Below the pieces are notes generated by a model. It worked only from the letters and a program-made list of their open reading frames with translations, searched no databases and had not been told where the DNA came from. A stretch of DNA of 64,000 bases from Buddleja alternifolia (taxonomy: Eukaryota; Streptophyta; Magnoliopsida; Lamiales; Scrophulariaceae): NCBI GenBank assembly GCA_019426215.1, contig CM033397.1, positions 30,506,480-30,570,479 on the forward strand, given 5' to 3'. A program made the position numbers and the translations under genes. This document shows positions 22,789 to 33,907 of the stretch, piece by piece; the first letter of the stretch is position 1, and every line of letters starts with the position of its first letter.

Positions 22789-23153
22789 ATAAGTAGATAA
22801 TCCATATTTTCAGTAATTTGTTATGTCATTTGAATGTTATTTGAATTTGTTTGAAGACTTGAAAGTTGAAACAGGATTGGGTTTATATTAGTATTATAAT
22901 GTTTGAATTTTGCTTTTGAGTTGAATGTGTGGGTGAACTTTGAAATTATGAAGGTATAATATTTTGTTTCGTTTTTGTATATTATTTATTTATTTTGTAA
23001 TTAGTACATATATGTATAAATATATATATTATTTAATTATTTATTTATAGCCGTATCCCCGCCGTGTCGTATCCTAAAATTTTGAAAAATCCGTGTCGCC
23101 GTTCCCGTATCGTGTCGTATCCGTATCCCCGTATCCGCACCCGTGCAACCTAG

Positions 23154-23161
23154 CTGTGATT
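23154..23161. repeat. Right 8-bp target duplication of the hAT transposon
   Basis: CTGTGATT, one base different from 19788-19795. Confidence 0.8.
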
Positions 23162-24411
23162 ACTTCTAGGTATGTGTGGCTAGCACATCAGGCGCATCTA
23201 CATGACCATGGATTCACCAGATTAATCTAGAGATGAATTATCCTAGAAGAACAATTAATCCTCTTTGTGAGTGTTTTATTTATTAGTTTATTTTATTCTG
23301 CAATATATAGTGTCATTGTCATTCATTACATATACATGACTGTCAAACAAACTTATTTATATAACTTGGGTGTTGTACTTTATCGCACCTTGGTACTGTG
23401 TGATATGTGTTGAACATTGCAACACGTGAAGTCTCCTGCTGGTATGGGACAGTGGGGAGATGGACCGTAATCATTGTGGAATAGTTGATATCGGCCTGGC
23501 GTAGTACTTTATCTCGCTTGTGCACGAAATGTGATATTATCTTGATTATATGAGTCCCTGGTGGATTATTGATTATTATATGGGCCCAAATTGCGGCATG
23601 GAGGTTTGTGACCCGTGCTGGCAGCATTGGGCTAGTCGTAATGCTTGGTCACAACCCCATGGTTTCTGATTCCCCTCCCGCGCATAGACGAAGCGTATCA
23701 TGGCGATGGGGTCGTAGATTTAGACATGTACCCGGGCATGTCAGTTTGTTAGCAAGGTCGCTCCTTGCAGTTGGTGGATAAGGTAGTTATTCTGAAGTGA
23801 GAGTCATAAGGAGGTTGTCAACAAAACTGTATCCTTCATTATGTGATCAACCTCAATTGGAAGTGTCGGACCTCAGTGCTACACCGTGACACAATCTCAA
23901 GTACTATGAGTGACTCTAGTGCGTTGCTGAGGAAAATCCGGTGGTAGCCACCTCTAGAATCCCTCACTAACAATTGAGTGTTATGTATTACCAGCTTAAC
24001 TTTCCTTATTCATTGATGACTATTACACTGATTGATTATTATCATATTATCATGATCAAGCATCATGAGATTCATATACTATAATGTTCATGCATAATTC
24101 CGCACTTACACACACCACACTCACTGGGCTTAGTAGCTCATCACTCGTGTTTCCCCTTCCCCGGGTTACATATACAGTTTGTTAAACAACAAACTCGACT
24201 TAATTAGGGTCATGAATTCGCTCAAGAATCATAAATGAAGCTATTAATTTATTCCAGATTATATTCGGTTAGATTGATATAACGAAAATTTCATGTCCTA
24301 TTTCACTTTAAGTTTTGTGCTTTTGGTTTTTGTAGAGCTCTGAACCACAGTATGGGATTAGTGGATGGTTTCGGTGATTCGAATGCCAGACAGGTGAAGT
24401 AGGGTGTGACA

Positions 24412-25155
24412 CTGCAAATGGAGGATAAGGTAGTAAATGTTCAGTTGGGAGTCACAAGGTGGTTTATCTGATCTGATGTTGATTTGCGCCTGGTATACCA
24501 TTCACATGCTTCATATATTCTATATGATATGGCTTTCGTTTGATCTAGTCTTCACAAGCTTTATATATTCTATATGATATGGCTCTTGCTTGATCTATTC
24601 TTCACAGGCTTCAAATGGTTACCCATAATATGTTCTTCAAACTTTTATCACTTAAATTGATCTTTACAAGATTCTTATTCGTATATGAACTTGACTGTTA
24701 GATTGAAATACTTCATAGCCATTGATGTTATGCTTGTATAAATCCTGCATCATGATAATAGTATTATGTACTTGCATAACCCCGCACATGCACACTCACT
24801 GGCGCTCACTGGGCTTAGTAGCTCATCACTCATGTCTCCCCTTCCCCATGACAAGATGGAGTAGGTGGGACAGTGGCTGATCTTCGAGAATGATGTTCTA
24901 GGATAACTAGAGTGCAAACTCATCTTAGTAAAGACGTCATCTTGAGCTAGTGACCTTGAAGGCATCCAAGGAAGTCAACATGGAGTATCTATTGATTGAA
25001 AATTTAGTTTTGTCCTGTTTCATGAGCGGTCCTTTACTTTCAAACTGTAGAGCTCTAAACCATATTATTTAGAGTATTGGATTTTGTTGTATAATAAAAT
25101 ATTTGAGTTGAACTTTTTTTACATAATTATCAGACAGGTAAAAGGAAGCGTTAAA
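24412..25155 (+). mobile_element. Outer solo LTR, right part
   Basis: Continues the LTR interrupted at 11863. The join is confirmed by the related copy at 56268-57000 (minus strand), in which the sequences on either side of the insertion are contiguous (GGGTCGCTCCCTGCAAATTGG). Ends near AGGAAGCGTTAAA, the inverse of the TGTAATGC start with one change. No primer site follows, so no internal domain of this element is present. Confidence 0.75.
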
Positions 25156-25276
25156 GTAAACAGTTTAGATTAATATATCATGTTCACAACACGACCAATA
25201 TATGCGAAAAATGTTATTTTGAAAAGCAAATCTCAGAGCAGCTCCGTGCAATTTGCACTTTTGGAGCGGCAAAATT

Positions 25277-25314
25277 GAACAGTGTCACGCTATATATAGA
25301 GCGTGACACTGTTC
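25277..25314. repeat. Perfect 15-bp inverted repeat
   Basis: GAACAGTGTCACGCT and its exact reverse complement are separated by 8 bases (ATATATAG). Confidence 0.9.
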
Positions 25315-25822
25315 ACACACGCCATTTTGGCGTGGGTAGGGCCCCCAATTTTTTTGTTTTTTATTAGTTTTTCATTTATTTTAGTTTAGTATTATAATTT
25401 TGTATAGTTACAATTAAGTCCTATATAATTAGGTCCCTAAACTTTGAAAAAGTTATGATTAGGTCCTATGTTTGTAATTTTTGTTAATTTCTTATATATG
25501 ATTTTAATTCAATTATGAATAATAGATATATATTAAAAGTAGTACAAAGTGCATATACAATATAAGTTAAAAACATTAAAATATTCATTTCAACATAGAT
25601 TATATTACACAAAATACCAAAATACATGATTTAAAAAAAGAGTAATATCATTAAACAACACAATATATTTACTTGGATGAATACGTAACAAAAAACTTAA
25701 AGTTGGGTGTTATTTGTAAAATAAGAGAATTGGTATAAACGAGGTGTAAAAAGAAATATTATAGGGAATATATTTTTTGTGTGAAAAATAGTGCAGTATC
25801 TTGGAGTGCATTTACTGTAGCT

Positions 25823-25859
25823 GCACAAAAATAGTGCAAAAGTTGCACTATTTTTGTGC
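25823..25859. repeat. Perfect 17-bp inverted repeat
   Basis: GCACAAAAATAGTGCAA and its exact reverse complement are separated by only 3 bases. A very stable hairpin at the right end of the MITE. Confidence 0.9.
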
Positions 25860-25877
25860 TACACGTTGGACATGCCC

Positions 25878-26880
25878 TAAGAAAGCAGCACGTTTAAAAC
25901 ATAGAAACGATAGTTACAACTTTTAGTTTATTAGTAGTGTGATTATATTATATATCAGAGTTTACATTTTTTGATAGTGAAGTATGACAAATTTCAGCAC
26001 CACAATGAGTTTTAGGTTTGACAGATATCAAATTTGTCCTATTGGTGGCGGAGGGGTTCTTTTTTAAAAAATAAAAGTAAATTTTCGAGATTATGTTGGG
26101 TGTGATTGTGACCTCTTTTAAAAAAGAATTGCTGCATAACATATTGACTCGAACTCTTGCTTAAGAGTCCAAAACACTCATCACGGGAAAATTGCACTTT
26201 TCGTCATATAATTTTGTCTCATTTTAATTTTTATCTCATTCGTTATAAGTATATTACATACTACCAAATTGTCTCATATTTAGTTCCAACTAAACTTTTT
26301 GGTCAAAATTTTAGAGACCCATTTGCTCCATTAGTCAATTTTTGATTGATTTTTTTTAGGAGAATTTGTGCGTAAATGATAATCACACGCGAGTTATATA
26401 CAATATCATCTGTATCTATTCGATATCACGTATTACTCAAATAACTCGTAAAAATGTTGACTAACATAGCATATGAGTTTGACCGTTAAATTTTGAACAA
26501 AAGTTTTAGTTGTTATTAAATAAGAGATATTTTAAAATTTATTAGACTAAAAACTCATAACAATGAGAAGAAAAATATATAATTTTCCCCACTCCAACCA
26601 TTCTATATCAGGGGAAATTCTAACCCGCTCCTAGTTCGGCCAAACTCATATGTATTTTATAAAATAATTTACCAATTATATAGCAAGTGTAATACACTCT
26701 ACACTTGGGCGCAGCAAAGCCGGGTCTGGACTATAATTTTCTCTATACCAGTGCTTTGTTCAATACTCTCATGCCATCGATCTTGCTTTGCTAGTCCCAT
26801 CATGATATATGTTCCGAAAAATATTATCCACATTCTTTTCAAATTGACAATTAACTCAATAGTGATATAAAATATAAACG
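25878..26880. other. Intergenic DNA, no gene seen
   Basis: AT-rich spacer between the MITE and the Athila-type element. Short open stretches have no family resemblance. Confidence 0.55.
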
Positions 26881-26885
26881 CTTTA

Positions 26886-28130
26886 TGTTAGGTGTCGAAC
26901 CTACAAAAATAATTTATACTCCTAAATTTGCAGATAGTAGTGAGCAGGGTCGAATCCTCAGGAATTGGTTTAGATTTAATTCTCAATAAACGAATACAAT
27001 AAAATGGGGGGGGGGTGGGGATTTTTAACAATCAATTAAACTAAAAATTAAAATAAACAAAGAAAATTATTGAAATCAAGAGAAGCAAAATTAATCAAGT
27101 AGAAGAAATCAATATGTGGTGAGATTCTAGCCTAAGGAATTTTATCCGTTTTAATTCTATAATTTGATCATTGATGCAAAGATAATTCAATATTCTTGAA
27201 TAAATTGGCTATAGTTGTTAACAAGCTCTAACAACCTCGTTTCTCCTTATTTTGTCAATAATCAAAACAAGTTCTTTGATTATTTTCCTTATTAATTGAA
27301 TAACCCTAAACAAGCTTTTAAGATTTAATTCAATAATAGCATAAGAATTAGAGAAACACCAATTCTAATTAACAAACTCACAAGCTCGGTTCATTTAAAT
27401 TAGATTACATATTCCCATAATAACAATCGAAAATTTGTCCATAATCAATGTTATTAATTGCTACTAATATTAGAATTGACCAAACAATTACGGATTTGGG
27501 ATTCTAATTAGCTATATATTATTCCACTAATTAAATAACCGGTCGAATTACCCAATTAATTGAAACAATAATTTCAACAAACACAGATAATATGTAAATA
27601 TTCAATAATAAAGAAGTAATAAGACTAAATTAGATCTCACAACTTTTGTAGAATTAAAACTTCAAATATCCTCAGCTAGAACTTGAGTTTTTAGCAATAC
27701 ATCTTCAATGGAACAAAATGCAGAATTTTTCTTCTTCTTCCTTCAAAATAATGTGTAATATGAATGTGTAGGAGTGAGAATGAAATTTCAGCAATAACTA
27801 ATTATTTAAGCCTAGCCAAAAGACTTCTAACTAAATAAAACTCTAATTCTAATGGAATAAGGAAAATACTAATAAAACTCCTAAAAAATAGGAAAACTCC
27901 TGAAAAATAGGAAGGCTCCTAAAAATAGGATTTTCTCCTCCTCTTCTTATGTAAAAAAACTTGTCTTCCATCCTTTCTTCTTTTTCTCCATCTTTTTCTT
28001 CCTTTTTCTTCTTCTTTGAAATTTCACCTATCAAAATAAAAATCATAATAAATATCTATAATTTAAACTTAAATAGCAATAAAAGAATAAAGGAAATATA
28101 TGAAAAATATGCATAAAATGCACACTAACA
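26886..28130 (-). repeat. 3' LTR of the Athila-type element (1,245 bp)
   Basis: On the minus strand starts TGTTAGTGTGC and ends CCTAACA. Contains a poly-G run (plus-strand 27007-27015). Bases 27045-28130 match 32652-33741 closely. Confidence 0.88.
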
Positions 28131-28146
28131 AATTCTCCCACACTTT
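28131..28146 (-). other. Polypurine tract of the Athila-type element
   Basis: Minus strand AAGTGTGGGAGAATT directly before TGTTAG. It sets the orientation of the element. Confidence 0.8.
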
Positions 28147-29288
28147 AACTCTTGCATGTCCCCGTGCAAAGACAAAAGACTCAAAAATAAAGAAAAATAA
28201 AAACAACTAAAACTAACCACTTTCGTAGGTATCACGATTGCATTTAGCGTATGCAACAAGCCTTTAAACCCCTAGGTTACCCTAGTGGACGAGTTGTGTC
28301 TCGTGAGGGTTTGCAGACGATATACCCACAAAATTGACCTCACAATGTACAAAAAATAAGTCAAAGAAACTTGTTTTTCCAAACATCAACTCTTATCATC
28401 AAAATTTTTAACAAAATTCTTTAAAGATATCAATCATGCCTCAACAATCACTTTCGTATCCATACATACTCTTCAAAAATTCACAAAAATCCATGACTGC
28501 AATATCACGTATACAACATTCAACTCGCATTATCCATTTCTATCTCCTCAAGCATTTTATAACCAATTTAGCACCAATATCATACTTTTATTTACTTTAA
28601 GCAATTACTTATCTTTTGACACGAATACAAACATTGGTCATGAATGCACCCGGTTACTCAACAAGTTTATCATTTATCATTTGATACCCTCTTATAGCCC
28701 TATTAGGATACTAACACAGTAGCAGGTTTGGGTCGATAGATCCCAGACCATTTGGCCTTAGGTTATCAAACTTGAAAACTCCTCAGGCTTAATCCCTTCA
28801 GTGTAGTTAGCCCCAGGCGCTACAAGAGGTTATATCATACACATTTTAAGCACAAATTCATAGGGTCTTAATACCCATATTTTCAATTCATCATTAATTT
28901 AATTTCATCAAATTCATACCTAAGAAAATATCAACGAATTTCTGCGAGTCAAATATCACATACATAATTATGCTAGACTACAAACTTCCGTAAATTTCTC
29001 GAAGAAGCATGTACTTTAACAATTGTAATGATATAAGCATGCTTGACTTCTCTCATTAATTTCATCAAATTTCGCAAATCAAAAGAATTGATATTTAAAA
29101 AAAAAAATTACACTAACTTAACTCGTTGCACACTAAGCGAATTATACACACATCACGACAAAGGATTAAACCCCCTCCCCCACATGTATTACATGCATTG
29201 TCAATGTATAAAAATAAAAAATACAAGAGGAATAAAAATGGAGGTAAAGGAACGGGACTCCCCAGAACGTAGATGTGTGAACCCGAGG
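28147..29288 (-). other. Non-coding 3' region of the Athila-type element
   Basis: Between the ATHILA-type ORF and the purine tract. No open frame with family resemblance. Long 3' non-coding regions are normal in this lineage. Confidence 0.6.
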
Positions 29289-30818
29289 TCAATCTGGTGG
29301 AGTACGGAAGTGAGCAAGGATTCGGTCCAACTTAGACTCAACACAGTTGAGCCGATCCTCGAAGTATCGGGAGAAAGAATGCATGTTGGAAGTCTCGGGA
29401 GTAGAGGAGGTAGTGTCTCTCGGATGTTCCTCCATATCACGGCGTTTGCTCTTTTTCGGTTGTACTGTGGGTCCCAAAGATGTATAAGTAGCACGTCCGT
29501 GTTTGAGAGTGACGATGCCCATCCTATGCAAGCAAACAATATCCAATGGTTCCATGTGACAAGCAATGTGCATATTAGTGTTACTCAAATCAAGCAATTT
29601 AAGAGAAACAGCTAATTGTGTAATGTAAGAACCTAAGATAAGACGTTTTTTGTTCGAGGCAGATTGGAATTGAGTGGCTAGCCTAATACCCAAATTAGCT
29701 TTGATTTTGTTTTGCATACACCAAATGAAATAGAACTCGGCTTTAGTGAAAGTGTCGAAACTATCTTTCCTACCCAAGTAATTATAAGCCAAAAAACGTT
29801 GAATATATTTCAAAACAGGCTCACGCAAATAAGAAATTTTAAATTGACTCGGGTGATAGCAAGTAGTATCAGTTGAAATAGTGTCCCAAAGTTGATAAGG
29901 GTGAAAATCACGCAAATAATCACAACTAGAGTTTTTATACTCGTCAGTTTGAACATAATCGTTATCAACAAAGCCCAAAGCCACATTAAACTGATTAATC
30001 GAATAAGAAGACTCTTTGCCCATCAACTTAAATTGAACAACACCGGGGCTAGTTAGAGTTAAATCCTTTGTTTTATTGAACATAAACGTGGTGTAAAACT
30101 CCCTCGTAAGTTCGATAAACGTCGGGAGTTTAACATGAAAATATCCACTCCACCCAATTCCATCAACCAATGCAACAAATTGATCAAAAATACTCAAAGC
30201 ATTAAGCGTATCATAATCAACACATTTACCAAGAATAATTGGATAACGACACAATTCATTATACCTCGTTTGTTGAACTTTCGATTTGAAGGTAGTAAAA
30301 CCACCGAGTTTTGAACTCGGTGGTAAAACACACTTACCCTTACCGAGATGAGACCGGTGTGGTGGTGAATCGTCGGGACTTTGGCTCAAAGAACTAAACC
30401 CCGAAGAAATTGTCGGAGAAGACGACCGAGGAAGGTCGGTTTGTTCAGCAATCGGCGGCGATTTTGAGGTGGTGGTCGGTTTCTCGGTTGAAAACCCGAT
30501 GACTAGCGGCTGCGGTGGTGGTGTGGCGGCGGGATCTGGTGACCAATTGCTCGCGGTGGTGATCTGGCGGCTAGATCTGGTCGGTGTTGAAGTTGCGACT
30601 TCGAGAATCGGTGGGGTGGCGGTCAGATCTGGTAAGGTGGTGACCGGTGGCGAACATGCACGGTGGCATCGCGGTTGTTGGATCGGAAGAAAGGGGTGGC
30701 TGTTGTTGAGCCCGTGGCGGCGCGACGGTGCTTCACCTAACCTTCTGCCTCGGGTTCCGGTATCGTGGTTGAGTGCTGCCAAATTTCTCCGTCTGTGGTA
30801 CAGGGTTGACGGCGACAC
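29289..30818 (-). pseudogene. ATHILA-type ORF downstream of pol (env-position protein)
   Basis: An open frame of 509 codons. Residues 1-160 are low-complexity, rich in Pro, Ser and Thr. Residues about 165-445 form a conserved block (RYNELCRYPIILGKCVDY, LGFVDNDYV, FLAYNYLGRKDS, AEFYFIWCMQN) that I recognise as the protein encoded 3' of pol in Athila elements, sometimes called env-like; its function is not known. The last part is Lys-rich and ends in a coiled-coil-like segment (ENRL-type heptads near NCVESKLDRILAHF). No obvious membrane segment. The likely natural start (MGRK...) lies in another frame at 31062, so a frameshift around 30750-30820 breaks the gene. Confidence 0.75.
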
Positions 30819-31062
30819 GGTTGTTCCAGGACAGCGGTGGAGTTGGCTGTGGTGGTGATGACGTGTTTAAGGAGGCGGTGGCGTCTGGGTTGGACGGCGG
30901 CACGTGTGTATATTGAGCACCGCCATCGCGGTTGTGGGTGGAGCGTTTGGCGGCAGCCGATTTCGAGATGGAGGCGGCAAAACTGTGCGATTTTGCCACC
31001 CGTTTTGGCGGCGTAGCAACGGCGTCTCGGTTGATGGCCGGCGGTGGTGGCTTTCTTCCCAT
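30733..31062 (-). pseudogene. Frame-shifted N-terminus of the ATHILA-type ORF
   Basis: Starts MGRKPPPPA and is rich in Pro, Ser, Ala and Lys. It overlaps the start of the downstream frame (30818) by 86 bases. Its position directly upstream and similar composition suggest one original gene now split by a frameshift. The region is GC-rich compared with the rest of the element. Confidence 0.5.
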
Positions 31063-31671
31063 GGTGGATGAGACGATGTTGAAGTTGCTACAATGGTGGT
31101 TGGAATTTGTGTGAGTTTTGCTACAAAAGAAGTGAAGAATTAGGGATTAGGGAAAGAAAAGGGAAAGAAGAAAAGAAAAAGAAAAAAAATTGTTGAAAAG
31201 AAAAAAAAATCAATTTTTTAATTAACTAAATTTTTTTTCCCGAAATTTTCTAAGGGGTGAAGTGTGTTTAATTCAGAGTGTGACTTATATTTCGGCGTGG
31301 GCACGCCTAATTTGAAGTCATAAATTATAAAAATTATACACAACTAGACAGAATGCAACTTTGAATAAAGCGTGGGCACGCCTAATTTGAAGTTGTAATC
31401 TGTCAATTTAACACAATGTTTTTTTTCAGAAATAGTTTAAAACGTGCCCCAGTATGACCTTATGATATGTTTCACCTCAAAGAAAAAGATGAAAAATAAA
31501 TAAAAAACATAAAATAAATGAACGAGAAAAGGTAAAATCTTCGGTTGCCTCCCAAGTAGCGCATTTCTTTAACGTCTTTGGCTAGACATAGTCACGCTCA
31601 AGTGGTGTAATTGGGAGGTTCGAGGTCCACTTCTTCCACATTGTGTGTTTGAAATCCTTCGTAGAAAGGCT
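31063..31671 (-). other. Spacer between integrase and the ATHILA-type ORF
   Basis: No coding region. Contains poly-A and poly-T runs and a short direct repeat, GCGTGGGCACGCCTAATTTGA (near 31293 and 31372). Confidence 0.6.
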
Positions 31672-32646
31672 TTAAGCGATGTCCATTCGCTTTAAACATT
31701 TTTCCAATAGTCGGACTTTGATATCAACTGCACCATGGGGAAAAACATTAAAGACAATAAAAGGTCCAACCCAACGTGAACGTAACTTACCCGGAAATAA
31801 TTTAAGTCGAGAATGGAAAAGAAGGACTTTCTGTCCAACAACAAAATTCTTTCTTGAGTTCATCTTATCAAGAAAAGCTTTCATCTTCTCTTTATCGATT
31901 TTCGAGCTCTCATATGAATCATTCCGGATTTCTTCCAATTCTTGCAATTGAAGCTTCCTCGTGACACCAGCATTATCCAATTTCATGTTGAAATGCTTAA
32001 TCGCCCAATATGCTCTGTGTTCCAACTCAACGGGAAGATGACAAGGCTTACCAAAAACTAAACGAAACAGGGACATACCGATGGGTGTTTTGTAGGTCGT
32101 ACGATATGCCCATAGAGCATCGTCGAGTCGCGTACTCCAATCTTTCCTACTTGGATTGACTGTCTTCTCGACTATAGACTTGATTTCTTGGTTAGAGATT
32201 TCAGCTTGCCTGTTTGTTTGTAGATGGTAGGCGGTTGAAACTGGATGAATAACATCATATTTCTTTAGTAGAGCCTCCATCACTCGGTTACAAAAGTGAG
32301 TCCCACCATCGCTTATTAGAGCTCTTAGTGTTCTGAACCTAACGAAAATATTAGACTTGACAAAATCTACAACAACTTTAGCACAGTCAGTTCGAGTAGC
32401 TTTGGCTTCAACCCATTTTGAAACATAATACACAACAAGTAGTATGTAATTATTGCCAAAAGAAGAGGGGAAGGGACCCATAAAATCAATTCCCCACACA
32501 TCAAAAATTTCACACACATGTATAGGATTAAGGGGCATTTGATCTCTATGTCCTAAGTTACACGTTTTTTGACAATTTTCACAAGATTTGCAAAACATGT
32601 AAGAATCATGAAACAAAGTTGGCCAAAATAAACCACTTTCAAGCAA
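31672..32646 (-). pseudogene. Athila-type integrase, N-terminally truncated
   Basis: An open frame of 324 codons. It begins inside the H2C2 finger (only [10 protein letters not shown] remains), followed by the catalytic core: [12 protein letters not shown] (first Asp), [10 protein letters not shown] (second Asp) and the [12 protein letters not shown] region (Glu), then [23 protein letters not shown] and a [19 protein letters not shown] segment typical of Athila. The C-terminal part has [27 protein letters not shown], the GPY/F module. The triad seems intact, but the finger histidines and everything upstream are deleted. The frame directly abuts the truncated 5' LTR. Confidence 0.88.
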
Positions 32647-32651
32647 AGAAA

Positions 32652-33741
32652 GTTAAAATTAAAATAAACAAAGAAAATTATTGAAATCAAGAGATGCAAA
32701 ATTAATCAAGTAGAAGAAATCAATATGTGGTGAGATTCTAGCCTAAGGAATTTTAACCGTTTTAATTCTATAATTCGATCATTGACGCAAAGATAATTCA
32801 ATATTCTTGAATAAATTGGCTATAGTTGTTAACAAGCTCTAACAACCTCGTTTCTCCTTATTTTATCGATAATCAAAACAAGCTCTTTGATTATTTCCCT
32901 TATTAATTGAATAACCCTTGACAAGCTCTTAAGATTTAATTCAATAATAGCTTTAAGAATTAGAGAAACACCAAAATTAGAGAAACACCAATTCTAATTA
33001 ACAAACTCACAAGCTCGGTTCATTTAAATTAGATTACATATTCGCATAATAACAATCGAAAACTTGTCCATAATCAATATTATTAATTGCTACTAATATT
33101 AGAATTGACCAAACAATTACGGATTTGGGATTCTAATTAGCTATATATTATTCCAACAATTAAATAACCGGCCGAATTACCCAATTAATTGAAACAATAA
33201 TTTCAACAAACACAGAGAATATGTAAATATTCAATAATAAAGAAGTAATAAGACTAAATTAGATTTCACAACTTTTGTAGAATTAAAACTTCAAATATCC
33301 TCATCTAGAACTTGAGTTTTTAGCAATATATCTTCAATGGAACAAAACGCAGAATTTTTCTTCTTCTTCCTTCAAAATAACGTGTAATATGAATGTGTAG
33401 GAGAGGGAATGAAATTCCAGGAATAACTAATTATTTAAGCCTAGCCAAAAGACTTCTAACTAAATAAAACTCTAATTCTAATGGAATAAAGAAAATACTA
33501 ATAAAACTCCTAAAAAATAGGAAAGCTCCTAAAAAATAGGATTTTCTCCTCCTCTTCTTATGTAAAAAAACGTGTCTTCCATCCTTTCTTCTTTTTCTCC
33601 ATCTTTTTCTTCCTTTTTCTTCTTCTTTGAAATTTCACCTATCAAAATAAAAATCATTATAAATATCTATAATTTAAACTTAAATAGCAATAAAAGAATA
33701 AAGGAAATATATGAAAAATATGCATAAAATGTACACTAACA
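32652..33741 (-). repeat. 5' LTR of the Athila-type element, truncated at its internal end
   Basis: Matches 27045-28130 and lacks the last 160 bases before the internal domain. A small tandem duplication (AATTAGAGAAACACCAA) near 32957-32990 is absent from the other LTR. Confidence 0.85.
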
Positions 33742-33907
33742 CTTTACATTATCAATTTTTGTACAAGGCACGCGCAGCGTCTCACTGCTTATTAGGCGCC
33801 AATAGATTAATTATTGGAAGCATATAAGGAGCAAATCTAATTCAAACTGACAGAATTAACATGATTCAATCAAAATTGACTACATCCAAAACCACATGAA
33901 TATTATT

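Larger units (their letters stand above)
19796..23153 (+). mobile_element. hAT-superfamily DNA transposon (3,358 bp)
   Basis: Terminal inverted repeats CTAGGTTGCACGG and CCGTGCAACCTAG, 8-bp target duplications and a BED-finger/hAT transposase identify the family. Both ends carry many copies of CGGACAC/CCGTGTC and CCGTATC/GGATACG words (about 19840-19990 and 23050-23140), likely transposase-binding subterminal repeats. It interrupts the 3' LTR of the Tekay-like element and so is younger than it. Transposase exon 1 is long and open, but the 3' coding part is in a frame I could not connect by simple splicing. Confidence 0.92.
11864..24411 (+). mobile_element. Tekay/Del-like non-autonomous LTR retrotransposon (LARD-type)
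   Basis: LTRs of about 2.4 kb with TGTGAC...GTGACA ends, a tRNA-Met primer site and a strong purine tract bracket a 4.37-kb interior that contains no gag or pol. Large LTRs with TGTGACGCCCC ends are typical of the Tekay/Del chromovirus branch. The lack of coding sequence makes it a large retrotransposon derivative that depended on proteins from elsewhere. It sits inside the old LTR at 9863-11863/24412-25155, with CTACA (11859-11863) and CTGCA (24412-24416) as target duplication. Its 3' LTR is interrupted by a hAT transposon (19796-23153). Confidence 0.85.
18647..24411 (+). repeat. 3' LTR of the Tekay-like element, interrupted by a hAT transposon
   Basis: The parts 18647-19795 and 23154-24411 together match the 5' LTR from end to end. 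Without the 3,358-bp insertion and its 8-bp duplication it measures 2,399 bp. The break falls in TGTGTGATTACTTCTAGG, intact in the 5' LTR near 13000. Confidence 0.9.
25236..25877. mobile_element. MITE with internal hairpins (642 bp)
   Basis: Imperfect terminal inverted repeats GAGCAGCTCC and GGACATGCCC bound an AT-rich core. TCA and TAA flank it, which would fit a PIF/Harbinger-type 3-bp target, but this is weak. Two perfect hairpins lie near the ends (25277-25314 and 25823-25859). There is no coding sequence. Confidence 0.55.
26886..33741 (-). mobile_element. Athila-type Ty3/gypsy element, minus strand, deleted for gag to RNase H
   Basis: LTR ends TGTTAG...CTAACA and a perfect 5-bp duplication CTTTA (26881-26885 and 33742-33746) define the insertion. 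Read on the minus strand the order is: truncated 5' LTR, integrase, an ATHILA-type ORF, purine tract, 3' LTR. Everything from the end of the 5' LTR to the start of integrase (primer site, gag, protease, reverse transcriptase, RNase H) is missing. Because the target duplication is intact, the deletion was internal and not caused by exchange with another copy. Confidence 0.9.

Noticed and set aside
29043..29615. A plus-strand open frame of 190 codons
   Set aside because: Antisense to the ATHILA-type ORF, with no recognisable motif.
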